Both the position numbers and the translations under genes were made by a program. The notes below the pieces were generated by a model. The model saw nothing but the letters and a program-made list of their open reading frames with translations, was not told where the DNA came from and did not search any database. From assembly GCF_003346775.1 (NCBI RefSeq), contig NZ_CP031219.1, positions 1,116,001 through 1,180,000 of the forward strand: DNA of 64,000 nt, given 5' to 3'. This stretch comes from Malaciobacter mytili LMG 24559. GTDB taxonomy: Bacteria > Campylobacterota > Campylobacteria > Campylobacterales > Arcobacteraceae. Below are positions 34,496-43,130 of this stretch, in pieces. The first letter of the stretch is position 1. Every line of letters begins with the position of its first letter.

Positions 34496-34571
34496 TGGTG
34501 GCGCGGGGCAGAATCGAACTGCCGACACAAGGATTTTCAGTCCTTTGCTCTACCGACTGAGCTACCGAGCC
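34496..34571 (-). tRNA. tRNA-Phe (GAA anticodon)
   Basis: The 76-base gene includes CCA. The anticodon loop is CTGAAAA and the T arm GGCAG-TTCGATT-CTGCC. The acceptor stem GGCTCGG/CCGCGCC has a U-C mismatch at pair 4:69, which is unusual but need not prevent function. Confidence 0.94.
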
Positions 34572-34584
34572 ACCAAAACTTTAG

Positions 34585-34669
34585 TGGTGGTGAGAGAAGG
34601 ATTTGAACCTTCGAAGCCATAGGCGGGAGATTTACAGTCTCCTGGATTTGACCACTCTCCAACCTCACC
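34585..34669 (-). tRNA. tRNA-Tyr (GTA anticodon)
   Basis: The 85-base gene with CCA has a long variable arm, anticodon loop CTGTAAA, acceptor stem GGTGAGG/TCTCACC and T arm GAAGG-TTCAAAT-CCTTC. It is first in the Tyr-Phe-Leu series; gaps of 13 and 23 bases suggest one transcript. Confidence 0.95.
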
Positions 34670-34711
34670 GTTGTTAAGTTTTTTGTGTCGCTTTCTTGTT
34701 AAGCGGGTGGA

Positions 34712-34717
34712 ATTATA
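34712..34717 (-). promoter_or_regulatory. Promoter of the tRNA cluster
   Basis: TATAAT on the minus strand, about 43 bases upstream of the 5-prime end of tRNA-Tyr. Its position and GC-richer downstream bases fit a stable-RNA promoter. Confidence 0.5.
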
Positions 34718-34768
34718 ATAGTATGTTTATTAAACTAAGCTGAAATTTTGCCACTTTTTTTTAAAATA

Positions 34769-36385
34769 TTAAAAATATTTTATTTTATTTGATTTTAGCC
34801 ATTCATTTTGCAGTTGTTTTAGTTTTTTCATAGGAACTCTTTTATTATTTGTTCTTGAAATAAAACTACTACTTTTATCTTCCTCTTCTTCAAAACTATA
34901 AGTATAATCAAGTTTTAAATCCGCAAAATCAAGTGCATCTTTTGTTCTTGTTGCTGCAACATAATAGATATTTAGTTCTTCATTTATTTTTACATTACTT
35001 AGGTTATTTTTAGGATTTATAATATCTTTATTTGAAATAAAATCATTTTCACACATAATTACTTGTGAATATTCCATTCCTTTTGCTTTATGCGTAGTTG
35101 TAAAGATAATTTGAGCTTCTTGTTTATTTAAAGTAAGATTTTCTTTTATTTGTTTATTTATTTCAAAAATATTATCTTTATAGGTATTTACAAATTTAAT
35201 AACATTTAAATAATCTTGATTTTTTGTATCTTTAGCATACTCCTCTAACTCTTCTATTGAAGAAAATTGTGCTATTTCTTCTAAAGAGATTTTATCAAAT
35301 TTTTTTTCTTTTAAATAATAAATTGAATATACTGTTTGATTCATAAAAGAGTAAGTATTATATCCACCCTCAAAAAATATTTTTCTTTTTTTCTCATTTA
35401 GATATTTTATTACCTCTTTTGCTAATGCAAAACTTGTTCTACTTATTACACAAAAAGGTTTAGATTTATCCACAACACTACTTCCAAATTTTGAAGTTTT
35501 TTCTTCAATTCCAGTTATATATAGTTGTTTTAAATCTTTCTTTGCATATAGTTTATTTAATGTTTCTTGTATATTTTTTGCTAAATTATCACCAAATCTA
35601 AAGCTTTTACTTAGATTATAAGAAGGAAGATTAATCTTATCTAAGGCATTTAAAGCATATCTAAAAGAGTAAATTTGCTGAAAGCTATCTCCCACATATA
35701 CTCTTTTGCAGTTTTGTGCTTCAACTATTGCTATCATAACATCTGAAATATCTTGAGCTTCATCTACAAGTATTAAATCATATTCTAAATTTGAAGAGAT
35801 TTTTTTATTTAGAAAAAATAACTTTAGATAAAAATCATGTGTTGCTTCAATTTTATGAGTTTTCATACAAGTTAGTATATATTTTGTATGATTTAAAATA
35901 TTTGCACTTTTTGTTTTTATGATTTTTAAAATTTTTGCATCTAAATCAGAATATTTTTTATAGTTTTGAAGTAACACTTCATCTAATTGAATATGGGAGC
36001 TATTACAATAAAAGTTTACAATATCCTTAATTAAGGCTAAGTAGTTTGCACTGGGTTCAAAAAAGCTATCCATTTCTTTTATACATTTATAAATAGTATC
36101 TATTTTTAAGTCATAGGAGATTTTATAGTTCCAAGCTTGCATTTTTGTAAAAGCTAAAGAGTGGATAGTTTTTATTTGCATATTTGAAATATTACTAGTT
36201 TTTAGTTTCTCTTCTAAAGAAGTTTGCAAAGATTTATTATATGCTAAATATAAGATTTTTAAAGTAGGGTGCTTTTTGGCATATTCTAAAAGAGTAGTGG
36301 TTTTCCCACTACCTGCAACTGCATTTATTTTAAATGAGTGCTCTTTTGAGTTTATAATATCTAATTGTTCTTTGGTTAAATTCAT
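34769..36385 (-). CDS. UvrD/Rep-like superfamily 1 DNA helicase
   Basis: The 538-residue protein has Walker A AVAGSGKTTTL near residues 22-32, motif II LILVDEAQDI near 204-213, GDSFQQIYSFR near 230-240, motif V TTHKAKGMEYSQV near 433-445 and motif VI YVAATRTKDAL near 476-486. It is shorter than UvrD (about 720) and has the compact form seen in FBH1-like and some defence-associated helicases. It probably unwinds DNA 3-prime to 5-prime. It lies nine bases downstream of an unknown gene, suggesting joint function. Confidence 0.83.
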   Translation of the reverse strand: MNLTKEQLDIINSKEHSFKINAVAGSGKTTTLLEYAKKHPTLKILYLAYNKSLQTSLEEKLKTSNISNMQIKTIHSLAFTKMQAWNYKISYDLKIDTIYKCIKEMDSFFEPSANYLALIKDIVNFYCNSSHIQLDEVLLQNYKKYSDLDAKILKIIKTKSANILNHTKYILTCMKTHKIEATHDFYLKLFFLNKKISSNLEYDLILVDEAQDISDVMIAIVEAQNCKRVYVGDSFQQIYSFRYALNALDKINLPSYNLSKSFRFGDNLAKNIQETLNKLYAKKDLKQLYITGIEEKTSKFGSSVVDKSKPFCVISRTSFALAKEVIKYLNEKKRKIFFEGGYNTYSFMNQTVYSIYYLKEKKFDKISLEEIAQFSSIEELEEYAKDTKNQDYLNVIKFVNTYKDNIFEINKQIKENLTLNKQEAQIIFTTTHKAKGMEYSQVIMCENDFISNKDIINPKNNLSNVKINEELNIYYVAATRTKDALDFADLKLDYTYSFEEEEDKSSSFISRTNNKRVPMKKLKQLQNEWLKSNKIKYF

Positions 36386-36394
36386 CTAAAACTT

Positions 36395-37195
36395 TTAAAT
36401 ATAAGGAGTTATTTGTGGTGGAAACTCTTTAAATGACTCTTTTATTGCTTCTGTAATTGAAGCTTTATATTTTAAATTTTGCATAGGTGTTGCAAACTGA
36501 AGTAAGCTAATAGCACCTTCTAGTGATTTTTCTTTTTTATAAACAAAAGCTACTTTTTTCCCAAGTTTTAAGGCATTAGTATAAATAGCTCTAGCATAAT
36601 CATCTATATAAGGAAACTCTTTTGAGTTTATTTTTTCTCCCCAAGAAAAGAAAACAAACTTTCCACTAGGAATTAAATTTTGTGCATCAAGATACATAAT
36701 ATCTCTATCAAATTCAGTATTTTGATTTGAATTATATTTTTCTAAATCACTATTAAATTTTACTAATAGGTTAGAAGCATCAATATTTTTTTCATTTAAA
36801 TTAAATAGATTTCTTATTTCAACAACTTTTCCTTTAAACTCTTCTTTTTTCATAGCATTTTTAAAAACAGTTAAATATGTCTCTATTTTTATCTCTATTA
36901 ACTTAGAAAAATCATTAAAATCTTGTTCTAATAAAAACTTATTAGAATCATAACCTACTGGTGTAACTAAAGGATTATATAAAAAAATTGTTCCAATAAT
37001 ATTTTTTTTTCTTAATTTAGTATTGTTTATTAACTCTTTTAATTCTTTGGCTGTTATTATATCTTCTTCGTCTTTATTGATATAAAGATAACTTTCTGTT
37101 AAAAATAGTTCTTCATATTTAGTTTCGAATTTTCCAAAATATTGCATCAGTTTCCTTGTTATTAAATCTTGTGGAATTTTATCTAATTTTTTCAC
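36395..37195 (-). CDS. Unknown protein paired with the helicase
   Basis: I do not recognise this 266-residue protein. It is soluble and mixed alpha/beta, with IIGTIFLYNPLVTPVGYD near residues 65-82 and GKFVFFSWGEKINSKEFPYI near 181-200; the aromatic and Trp-Gly-Glu cluster looks like an active or binding site. It is first in a two-gene unit with the helicase, beside a tRNA cluster. The lack of a recognisable relative and the cassette-like setting could mean a DNA-processing or defence partner, but that is inference. Confidence 0.6.
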   Translation of the reverse strand: MKKLDKIPQDLITRKLMQYFGKFETKYEELFLTESYLYINKDEEDIITAKELKELINNTKLRKKNIIGTIFLYNPLVTPVGYDSNKFLLEQDFNDFSKLIEIKIETYLTVFKNAMKKEEFKGKVVEIRNLFNLNEKNIDASNLLVKFNSDLEKYNSNQNTEFDRDIMYLDAQNLIPSGKFVFFSWGEKINSKEFPYIDDYARAIYTNALKLGKKVAFVYKKEKSLEGAISLLQFATPMQNLKYKASITEAIKESFKEFPPQITPYI

Positions 37196-37270
37196 TTACA
37201 TAGCTTATTTGTCTTTTTTTTCACTTAAAATAAAAAAGATTATAATTTAGCTAGGAAAATTTAATAATTT

Positions 37271-37303
37271 TGATACTTTTATGATACTATTACTTAGTAA
37301 AAT
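37271..37303 (+). promoter_or_regulatory. Direct-repeat operator and promoter of the FIST-kinase operon
   Basis: TGATACT occurs at 37271-37277 and 37282-37288, an 11-base period, followed by a TAAAAT -10 element at 37298-37303. The geometry equals that of the two dsb promoters, though the repeat sequence differs. An OmpR-type activator is the likely binder. Confidence 0.45.
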
Positions 37304-37357
37304 AACATTGTAAGGTATTCTATGATGTTATACTGTATTGTAATGAAAGGAGTTACA

Positions 37358-38425
37358 ATGAGTATCGACATAAAATATTATAAAACTTTAGATACTTTTG
37401 TAAGGGATTGTAAAGGGGATAATAATAGATATTTACTTTTTATTGCACAAGAGTGTAAGTTTTATATTTCATTATTAAAAAATTCAAAAATTGAAGCATA
37501 TGGGGCAATATTCCCAGAAATTATTCTAGATACAATAAGTTATAAAGAGGGCTTAATAGCTTATAAATTAAATAAAAATGAAAAAGTTTTTCTTCAACAA
37601 GATATAAATAATTTAACATTAAAAGAAGATGACTTTGAAAATATAAATTCAGTAATTACATTTGTAGATGGCTTAAGTTTAAATATAAACTCTTATTTGG
37701 ATTCTTTATATGAATTATTAGCTCCTGAGACACAAGTAATAGGTGGAGGAGCTGGAAAAATTCCTTTTGAACAAAAAGAGAATATTTTTTCAAATGAAGG
37801 GATTTATAAAGAGGCAGCTTTAATAATTTGTTTAGAAAATAAAATAAAAGTAGGTTTTGAACATGGTTGGAGTTTAATGCAAGAACAAGCAATTGCAACT
37901 TTAAGTAAAGAAAATACTCTTTTTCAAATAGATTATATAAATGCATATGAATTTTATAAAAGTATGATTGAAAAAGATTTAAATAAAACTATTTTAGATG
38001 AAGAGTTAGAAACTTATTTAAAAACATATCCTTTGGGTTTAGTTAAATTTGATAATGAAATTTTAGTAAAAGAAATAATAAAAATAAATAAAGATAAATC
38101 TTTAGTATTAGGTTCTTCAATACCTCAAAATTCTATTATAAACTTTTTAAAAGGTGAAAAGGATGTGGTTATAGAAGCATCTAAAAAAGCTGCATTAAAA
38201 GCAGTGGAAAATTGTAATAATAAACAAAAAGCAGTTTTTTTATTTGAGTGTGTAAGTAGAAGATTATTTTTAGATGAAAATCATAAAAATGAGATAGAAA
38301 TAATAAAAGAAAATATTAATGAAAAGCTTTTAATTGGTCTTTTAACTTTAGGGGAAATTGTAAACAACAATGATATGAACATAAACTTTTATAATAAAAC
38401 TTGTATTGTAGGTGCCTTATGTTAG
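37358..38425 (+). CDS. FIST-domain sensor protein (possible NosP-like haem sensor)
   Basis: The 355-residue protein starts at ATG 37358, six bases after AAAGGAG. It has FIST N (about 15-200; IGGGAGKIPF near 130-139, EHGWSLM near 168-174) and FIST C (about 210-355; FLFECVSRRLFL near 294-305, LTLGEIVNNN, FYNKTCIVGAL at the end). FIST proteins are soluble ligand sensors; the NosP group binds haem and NO and controls a kinase encoded next to it. Here the stop codon overlaps the start of a histidine kinase, giving the same arrangement. Confidence 0.82.
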   Translation: MSIDIKYYKTLDTFVRDCKGDNNRYLLFIAQECKFYISLLKNSKIEAYGAIFPEIILDTISYKEGLIAYKLNKNEKVFLQQDINNLTLKEDDFENINSVITFVDGLSLNINSYLDSLYELLAPETQVIGGGAGKIPFEQKENIFSNEGIYKEAALIICLENKIKVGFEHGWSLMQEQAIATLSKENTLFQIDYINAYEFYKSMIEKDLNKTILDEELETYLKTYPLGLVKFDNEILVKEIIKINKDKSLVLGSSIPQNSIINFLKGEKDVVIEASKKAALKAVENCNNKQKAVFLFECVSRRLFLDENHKNEIEIIKENINEKLLIGLLTLGEIVNNNDMNINFYNKTCIVGALC

Positions 38426-40074
38426 TAGAACAATTAGCCTTAACATATAAATGTCATAGTGCAATAGGAAATAGTTTAGATTTAAAAGAGATGTTAAAAG
38501 AAGTTTTAAAAACTTTTATAAATGAAACTTTTGCACTTTATGGAACTTTTTATTTATATGATGAAACAAAAAAAAGTTTAAATAAAATAATTAGTATTGG
38601 TAAAATTAAAGATTTTAATATTGAAGAGTATAAAGATATATACGATAGTTTTAATATCTTAGATAATAAAAACAATCCTACTCAAAGGGTTTTAATTCTT
38701 CCTTTAGATAGAGGAATAATGTTTTTTATATATAGCAAAAAAAATATGAATATGAGTTTTTTAGGTTCTATGTTTCAAGGTCTAGCTCATAAATTAAATA
38801 TTAGTATTGACTCATGTTTAAATGTAAAAATTATGAAAAAAAGAAATGAAAAACTAAAGATTTTAGCTTTAGAATTGGAAAGACAAAGAAAAGAGTTAAT
38901 AGAAGCAAATAAATATAAAAATGACTTTTTAGCAAATATGAGTCATGAATTAAAGACTCCTTTAAATTCTATTATTGTTATTTCATCAGTTATGAAAAAA
39001 AACAAAAAAGGTAAATTAGATGAAGAACAAGTAAGAAATATGAATATTATTAATAACTGTGGTAATGATTTACTTATTTTAATTAATGATATTTTAGATA
39101 TTTCGAAAATTGAAGCAGGGGAATTAGCCTTAAATTTAAAAAAAGTAAATATTGAAGTTTTAATTGATAACTTATATGAAAGTATGAAACCACTTTCTGA
39201 TGAAAAAAATTTAAAATTTATAAAGACTTTTGAGATAGATAATACAGATATTTTAACAGATGAATCAAGATTAAAACAGATTATAAAAAATCTTTTAAGT
39301 AATGCTTTTAAATTTACAGAAAATGGTAAAGTTGAAATAAAAGTAAAAGCAGATAGCGAAAATATCTTTATTTCAGTTATTGATGAGGGTATTGGTATTT
39401 CAAAAGATAAACTTTTAAATATTTTTGATAGATTTAAACAAGCAGATGGAAGCACTACTCGAAAGTATGGCGGAACAGGTCTTGGACTTGCAATTTCTAA
39501 AGAATTAGCTCATCTTTTAGGCGGAGATATTAAAGTAAGTAGTGAAGTTAATATGGGAAGTGATTTTCAAGTAATTTTACCTAAAAAAGCAATTATTAAA
39601 AATATTTCTGATGATAAAGTTGATATTTCAAGTGGGGAAGAGACTGTAAAAACAGATGAAATTGTATTTTTTAATATGGAAGATAGCCTTAAGCTTGAAA
39701 CAATAGAAGAAGTGGATATAAATAGATTAAATAATCTTTTAATAATTAATGGTGATCATAGTTCACTTTTTTCAAGTTTAGTTGCATTTAAAAAAGATGG
39801 AGTAAACATTGAACATACAAACTCTATTGAAAATGCACAAAAAGTTTTACAAAATAGTATTTTTGATGCTTTAATAATTGATATTGAAAACTCAAAAGAA
39901 CAAAATATTAAAGAATTAATAAAAGTTGCAAAGAAAAATAATACTTTATTTGTTGCAGTAGGTGATGAAAAAATTGAAGATATAGATGTTAATATTTCAA
40001 GAAATAGTATAGATATTTCTTTTGTAAAACGAGTTCAAAACTTAGTAAAAGCAAAAAAAAAGAATTTGGATTAA
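38419..40074 (+). CDS. Soluble histidine kinase with degenerate C-terminal receiver domain
   Basis: From ATG 38419 the product has 551 residues; AGGTG lies five bases upstream and the frame overlaps the FIST stop codon. Order: a GAF-like N-terminal region (about 1-140), a coiled linker, HisKA with NMSHELKTPLNS near 173-184, HATPase with NLLSNAFKF, DEGIGIS and GGTGLGLAISKEL (about 290-385), and a receiver-like domain (about 435-545) that lacks the paired N-terminal acidic residues. It is a paralogue of the next kinase. No membrane segment, so it senses cytosolic signals, probably through the FIST protein. Confidence 0.85.
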   Translation: MLVEQLALTYKCHSAIGNSLDLKEMLKEVLKTFINETFALYGTFYLYDETKKSLNKIISIGKIKDFNIEEYKDIYDSFNILDNKNNPTQRVLILPLDRGIMFFIYSKKNMNMSFLGSMFQGLAHKLNISIDSCLNVKIMKKRNEKLKILALELERQRKELIEANKYKNDFLANMSHELKTPLNSIIVISSVMKKNKKGKLDEEQVRNMNIINNCGNDLLILINDILDISKIEAGELALNLKKVNIEVLIDNLYESMKPLSDEKNLKFIKTFEIDNTDILTDESRLKQIIKNLLSNAFKFTENGKVEIKVKADSENIFISVIDEGIGISKDKLLNIFDRFKQADGSTTRKYGGTGLGLAISKELAHLLGGDIKVSSEVNMGSDFQVILPKKAIIKNISDDKVDISSGEETVKTDEIVFFNMEDSLKLETIEEVDINRLNNLLIINGDHSSLFSSLVAFKKDGVNIEHTNSIENAQKVLQNSIFDALIIDIENSKEQNIKELIKVAKKNNTLFVAVGDEKIEDIDVNISRNSIDISFVKRVQNLVKAKKKNLD

Positions 40075-40083
40075 GAGGGTAAT

Positions 40084-41958
40084 ATGTATAGTTTTAAAAA
40101 CTCTTTATCTTTTTTAGTATTTAAAAAAATATTTATTTGGTATTTTTTTATTGCAACTATTTTTACAATTTATGAAATATATATGCAGTATAAAATAGTA
40201 AATAATAATATAATAAAAGAGTTAAATATTGCTAAAAACTCTTTTGAAAAGATTTTACAAACAAGTATTTGGAATTTGGATATAAAAAAGATAAATGAGG
40301 ATATAAAAGCTATTTTAAACTCAAAGAATATTATTGGTATTTCTATAAAAAGTTTAGATGAAGAGATTATAAGTAGAATTGGAGTATTACCTTTTGAAGA
40401 AAAAAAATATACTTTATATTTACTAAAAAATAAAGAAGAAGTTATTTTTAATGATTCTTTAGAAAAATTTACTTTTTTTATAGAAAATAGCAAAAAATTA
40501 GGTGAAAAAAAACTAGCAGTAGTTGATTTTTATTATTCAAAAGATACACCTTATGAGATGATTAAAGAAAATATTTTTTTAATAGTAGCAATAACATTTT
40601 TAAAATTATTTGTCTTGTTTTTATTGTTTAATTATTTTCTTAAAAAAATTATCACTAAACCTCTAAAAAATTTAATAGAAGCTACAAGGCATCTTGATGG
40701 TAGAAATAGGGTATTTGTAGATACTAATATTAAAAACAATTATCACACAGAATTAAATGTATTAACTGATAGTTTTAATTATATGTCAAAGAAAATTTAT
40801 GAAGATTTTGAAAGTTTAACAAAATTAAATGTCATATTAAAAAAACAAAAAAAAGAGTTACTTGAAGCATATGAATATAAAAATTTCTTTTTGGCAAATA
40901 TTAGTCATGAGTTAAAAACTCCTTTAAATCCCATCTCACTTATCTCTTCAACTATGATTAAAAATAAAGAGAATAAATATGATGAGGTAACAATTGAAAA
41001 TTTAAAAATAATAAATAAAGCTTCAGCAGAATTAAAACTATTGATTGAAGATATTTTAGATTTAATAAAAATAGAAGCAGGAGAAGTAAAAGCAAATTTT
41101 GAAGAAGTAGATTTGCAAGTTCTTTTTAATATTTTAATTTCTTCGTATAAAGAAGTTATAAATGAAAAATCTTTAGAACTTAACTATAACGTACAATTAA
41201 GTAACTCAAAACAAATAATTGATGTAAGAAGATTTAACCAAGTTTGTAGAAATCTAATAAGTAATGCAATAAAATTTACAAAAGAAGGAAGTATAAATAT
41301 CACTTTAAAAGATGATAAAAATAATATCTATTTTGAAGTAATAGATACAGGAATTGGAATTGATTTTAAAGATATTGATAAAATTTTTACTACTTTTAAG
41401 CAATTAGATGCTTCTACTACAAGGAAATTTAATGGTATGGGTGTGGGACTTGCTATTTCTAAAGAGTTAGCTAAGCTTTTAGAAGGTGATATAAAAGTTT
41501 TAAGTCAAAAAGATGCGGGAAGTACTTTTACTTTCTTTTTTAAAAAACAAGATAAAAGTAAAATTGGTATAAAAAAGCAAGAAGAAAATCTTGAGTTATG
41601 CTCTTTTTCTTTAGAAAATAAAAACCAAAACAATCCTTGTATAAAAATAAAAGTTTTTATTTTAAATGATAATCCTTTACTTTTTTTCAAATTAGGGGTT
41701 GCTTTAAATAAGCAAACTTTTATAAATTTAGAACAAATTAAAAGTTTAGATGAGTTGGGAAGTTTTGAAGATAGAATATATTTGATTATACAAGCACAAG
41801 AAAATAAAAAATTAGAAGAGATTAAACAGATAAATAAAAATTTAAAAATTATAGCTTTAGGTAATATTGAAAGTAACTTATATGATAAGTTATTTGAGTT
41901 TCCTTTTGAAAACGAATGTTTAATAGAATATATAAAAGAAGATTATAAAAAGAATTAA
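40084..41958 (+). CDS. Membrane histidine kinase with pseudo-receiver domain
   Basis: The 624-residue protein has a helix near residues 12-32, a periplasmic domain to about 165, a second helix (about 168-190), HAMP, HisKA with NISHELKTPLNP near 275-286, HATPase with NLISNAIKF, DTGIGID and GMGVGLAISKEL (about 395-485), and a C-terminal receiver-like domain (about 520-620). In that domain the usual phospho-acceptor Asp position reads Gln (LIIQAQ), so it cannot be phosphorylated in the normal way. It follows the previous kinase by nine bases; they share sequence from the linker onward, indicating tandem duplication. Confidence 0.85.
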   Translation: MYSFKNSLSFLVFKKIFIWYFFIATIFTIYEIYMQYKIVNNNIIKELNIAKNSFEKILQTSIWNLDIKKINEDIKAILNSKNIIGISIKSLDEEIISRIGVLPFEEKKYTLYLLKNKEEVIFNDSLEKFTFFIENSKKLGEKKLAVVDFYYSKDTPYEMIKENIFLIVAITFLKLFVLFLLFNYFLKKIITKPLKNLIEATRHLDGRNRVFVDTNIKNNYHTELNVLTDSFNYMSKKIYEDFESLTKLNVILKKQKKELLEAYEYKNFFLANISHELKTPLNPISLISSTMIKNKENKYDEVTIENLKIINKASAELKLLIEDILDLIKIEAGEVKANFEEVDLQVLFNILISSYKEVINEKSLELNYNVQLSNSKQIIDVRRFNQVCRNLISNAIKFTKEGSINITLKDDKNNIYFEVIDTGIGIDFKDIDKIFTTFKQLDASTTRKFNGMGVGLAISKELAKLLEGDIKVLSQKDAGSTFTFFFKKQDKSKIGIKKQEENLELCSFSLENKNQNNPCIKIKVFILNDNPLLFFKLGVALNKQTFINLEQIKSLDELGSFEDRIYLIIQAQENKKLEEIKQINKNLKIIALGNIESNLYDKLFEFPFENECLIEYIKEDYKKN

Positions 41959-42017
41959 ATATATATTGTTTTAAATATTTGTTAAAATATTTATAGATAA
42001 CTTTAAAAGGTTTTATT

Positions 42018-43130
42018 ATGAAAAAGTTTAGTATTTTACTTGTAGATGATGTAGCTGAAAATATTCACTCTTTAAAAATGATGATAGAAGATAGTTTTGA
42101 TGTGGATATTTATAGTGCTTTAAGTGCTCAAGAGGGTATGGAAATCTTAATGAAAAATGAGATAAATCTAATACTTACAGATATTCAAATGCCAGAAATT
42201 GATGGATTTGAATTTGCAGAGTATTTAAAAGGTATCGAAAAAACTAAAGATATTCCTTTGATTTTTATTACTGGAATTTATGATAAAGATGAGTATAAAA
42301 GAAGAGGGTATGATATTGGTGCAATAGAGTATATTACTAAACCTATTGATGATATTTTACTTGATGCAAAATTAAAAGTTTATATTGATATTTTTGAAAG
42401 AAGTAAAAAAAGAGAAGATGAAATTGAACAAAAAAATGAGATATTAATTCATCAAGCTAAAATGGCAACAATGGGAGAAATGATAGGGGTTATTGCCCAT
42501 CAATTAAAACAACCTTTAAATATTCTTTCTTTATATTGTAATGATGTAAAAGACTCATATAAATTTGGGGAAATAAATGATGAATTTATAGATGAATTTA
42601 CAAAAAATACTAAAAAAAATATAGATTTTATGAGTAAAACAATTGATGATTTTAGAGACTTTTTTAATCCAAAAAAATCAAAAAGAGTTTTTGAACTTAA
42701 AAAAGTTATTGATACAAGTTTAGAATTACTTTCAAAACAATTGGAAAATAATAATATACAAGTAAATGTTGATGTATCAGAGGAGACTGTTTTTGGAGTT
42801 GATTCTGAATTAGAACAAGTTATATTAAATCTATTAACAAATGCACAAGATGCTTTTATTGAAAGAAAAATAGAAGAAAGAGAGATAAAAATATCAGCTG
42901 GTTCAAATAAAAATTATACGATTTTAGTTTTTGAAGATACCGCAGGTGGAATTAAAGAAGATAATTTAGATAAAATTTTCGATCCTTATTTTACTACAAA
43001 AGAAAAAGGTACAGGAACAGGATTATATATGGTAAAACTTGTTGTAAAAACAAGTTTTAATGGAGATTTAAAACTGGAAAATAGCTCAAGAGGAGCTAAA
43101 TTTATCCTAGTTTTACCTTCTAAAAGTTAA
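42018..43130 (+). CDS. Hybrid receiver-histidine kinase
   Basis: The 370-residue soluble protein has an N-terminal receiver (residues 4-120) with LVDD, the phospho-acceptor Asp in LILTDIQMP (about 55) and the conserved Lys in ITKP (about 106). A linker and a histidine kinase core follow, with GVIAHQLKQPLN near 158-169 and HATPase motifs NLLTNAQDAF and GTGTGLYMVKLV. The HQLKQPL H-box is a form common in Campylobacterota. An N-terminal receiver lets another kinase modulate it; the two kinases upstream are candidates. It ends in a 4-base overlap with a convergent response regulator gene. Confidence 0.86.
   Translation: MKKFSILLVDDVAENIHSLKMMIEDSFDVDIYSALSAQEGMEILMKNEINLILTDIQMPEIDGFEFAEYLKGIEKTKDIPLIFITGIYDKDEYKRRGYDIGAIEYITKPIDDILLDAKLKVYIDIFERSKKREDEIEQKNEILIHQAKMATMGEMIGVIAHQLKQPLNILSLYCNDVKDSYKFGEINDEFIDEFTKNTKKNIDFMSKTIDDFRDFFNPKKSKRVFELKKVIDTSLELLSKQLENNNIQVNVDVSEETVFGVDSELEQVILNLLTNAQDAFIERKIEEREIKISAGSNKNYTILVFEDTAGGIKEDNLDKIFDPYFTTKEKGTGTGLYMVKLVVKTSFNGDLKLENSSRGAKFILVLPSKS

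Noticed and set aside
34385-34606. A 73-codon + strand reading frame
   Set aside because: It runs antisense through the tRNA-Leu and tRNA-Phe genes and part of tRNA-Tyr; the peptide (MVRIELTLPNGNG) is a well-known false translation of tRNA genes.
34769-37195. Gabija defence system
   Set aside because: The helicase is of the right general type, but the partner lacks ATPase and TOPRIM motifs expected of GajA and is only 266 residues long.
38943-39455. A 170-codon minus strand reading frame
   Set aside because: It lies inside the first histidine kinase gene, whose HisKA and HATPase motifs cover the same bases; the antisense product is Ser/Phe/Ile-rich low complexity.
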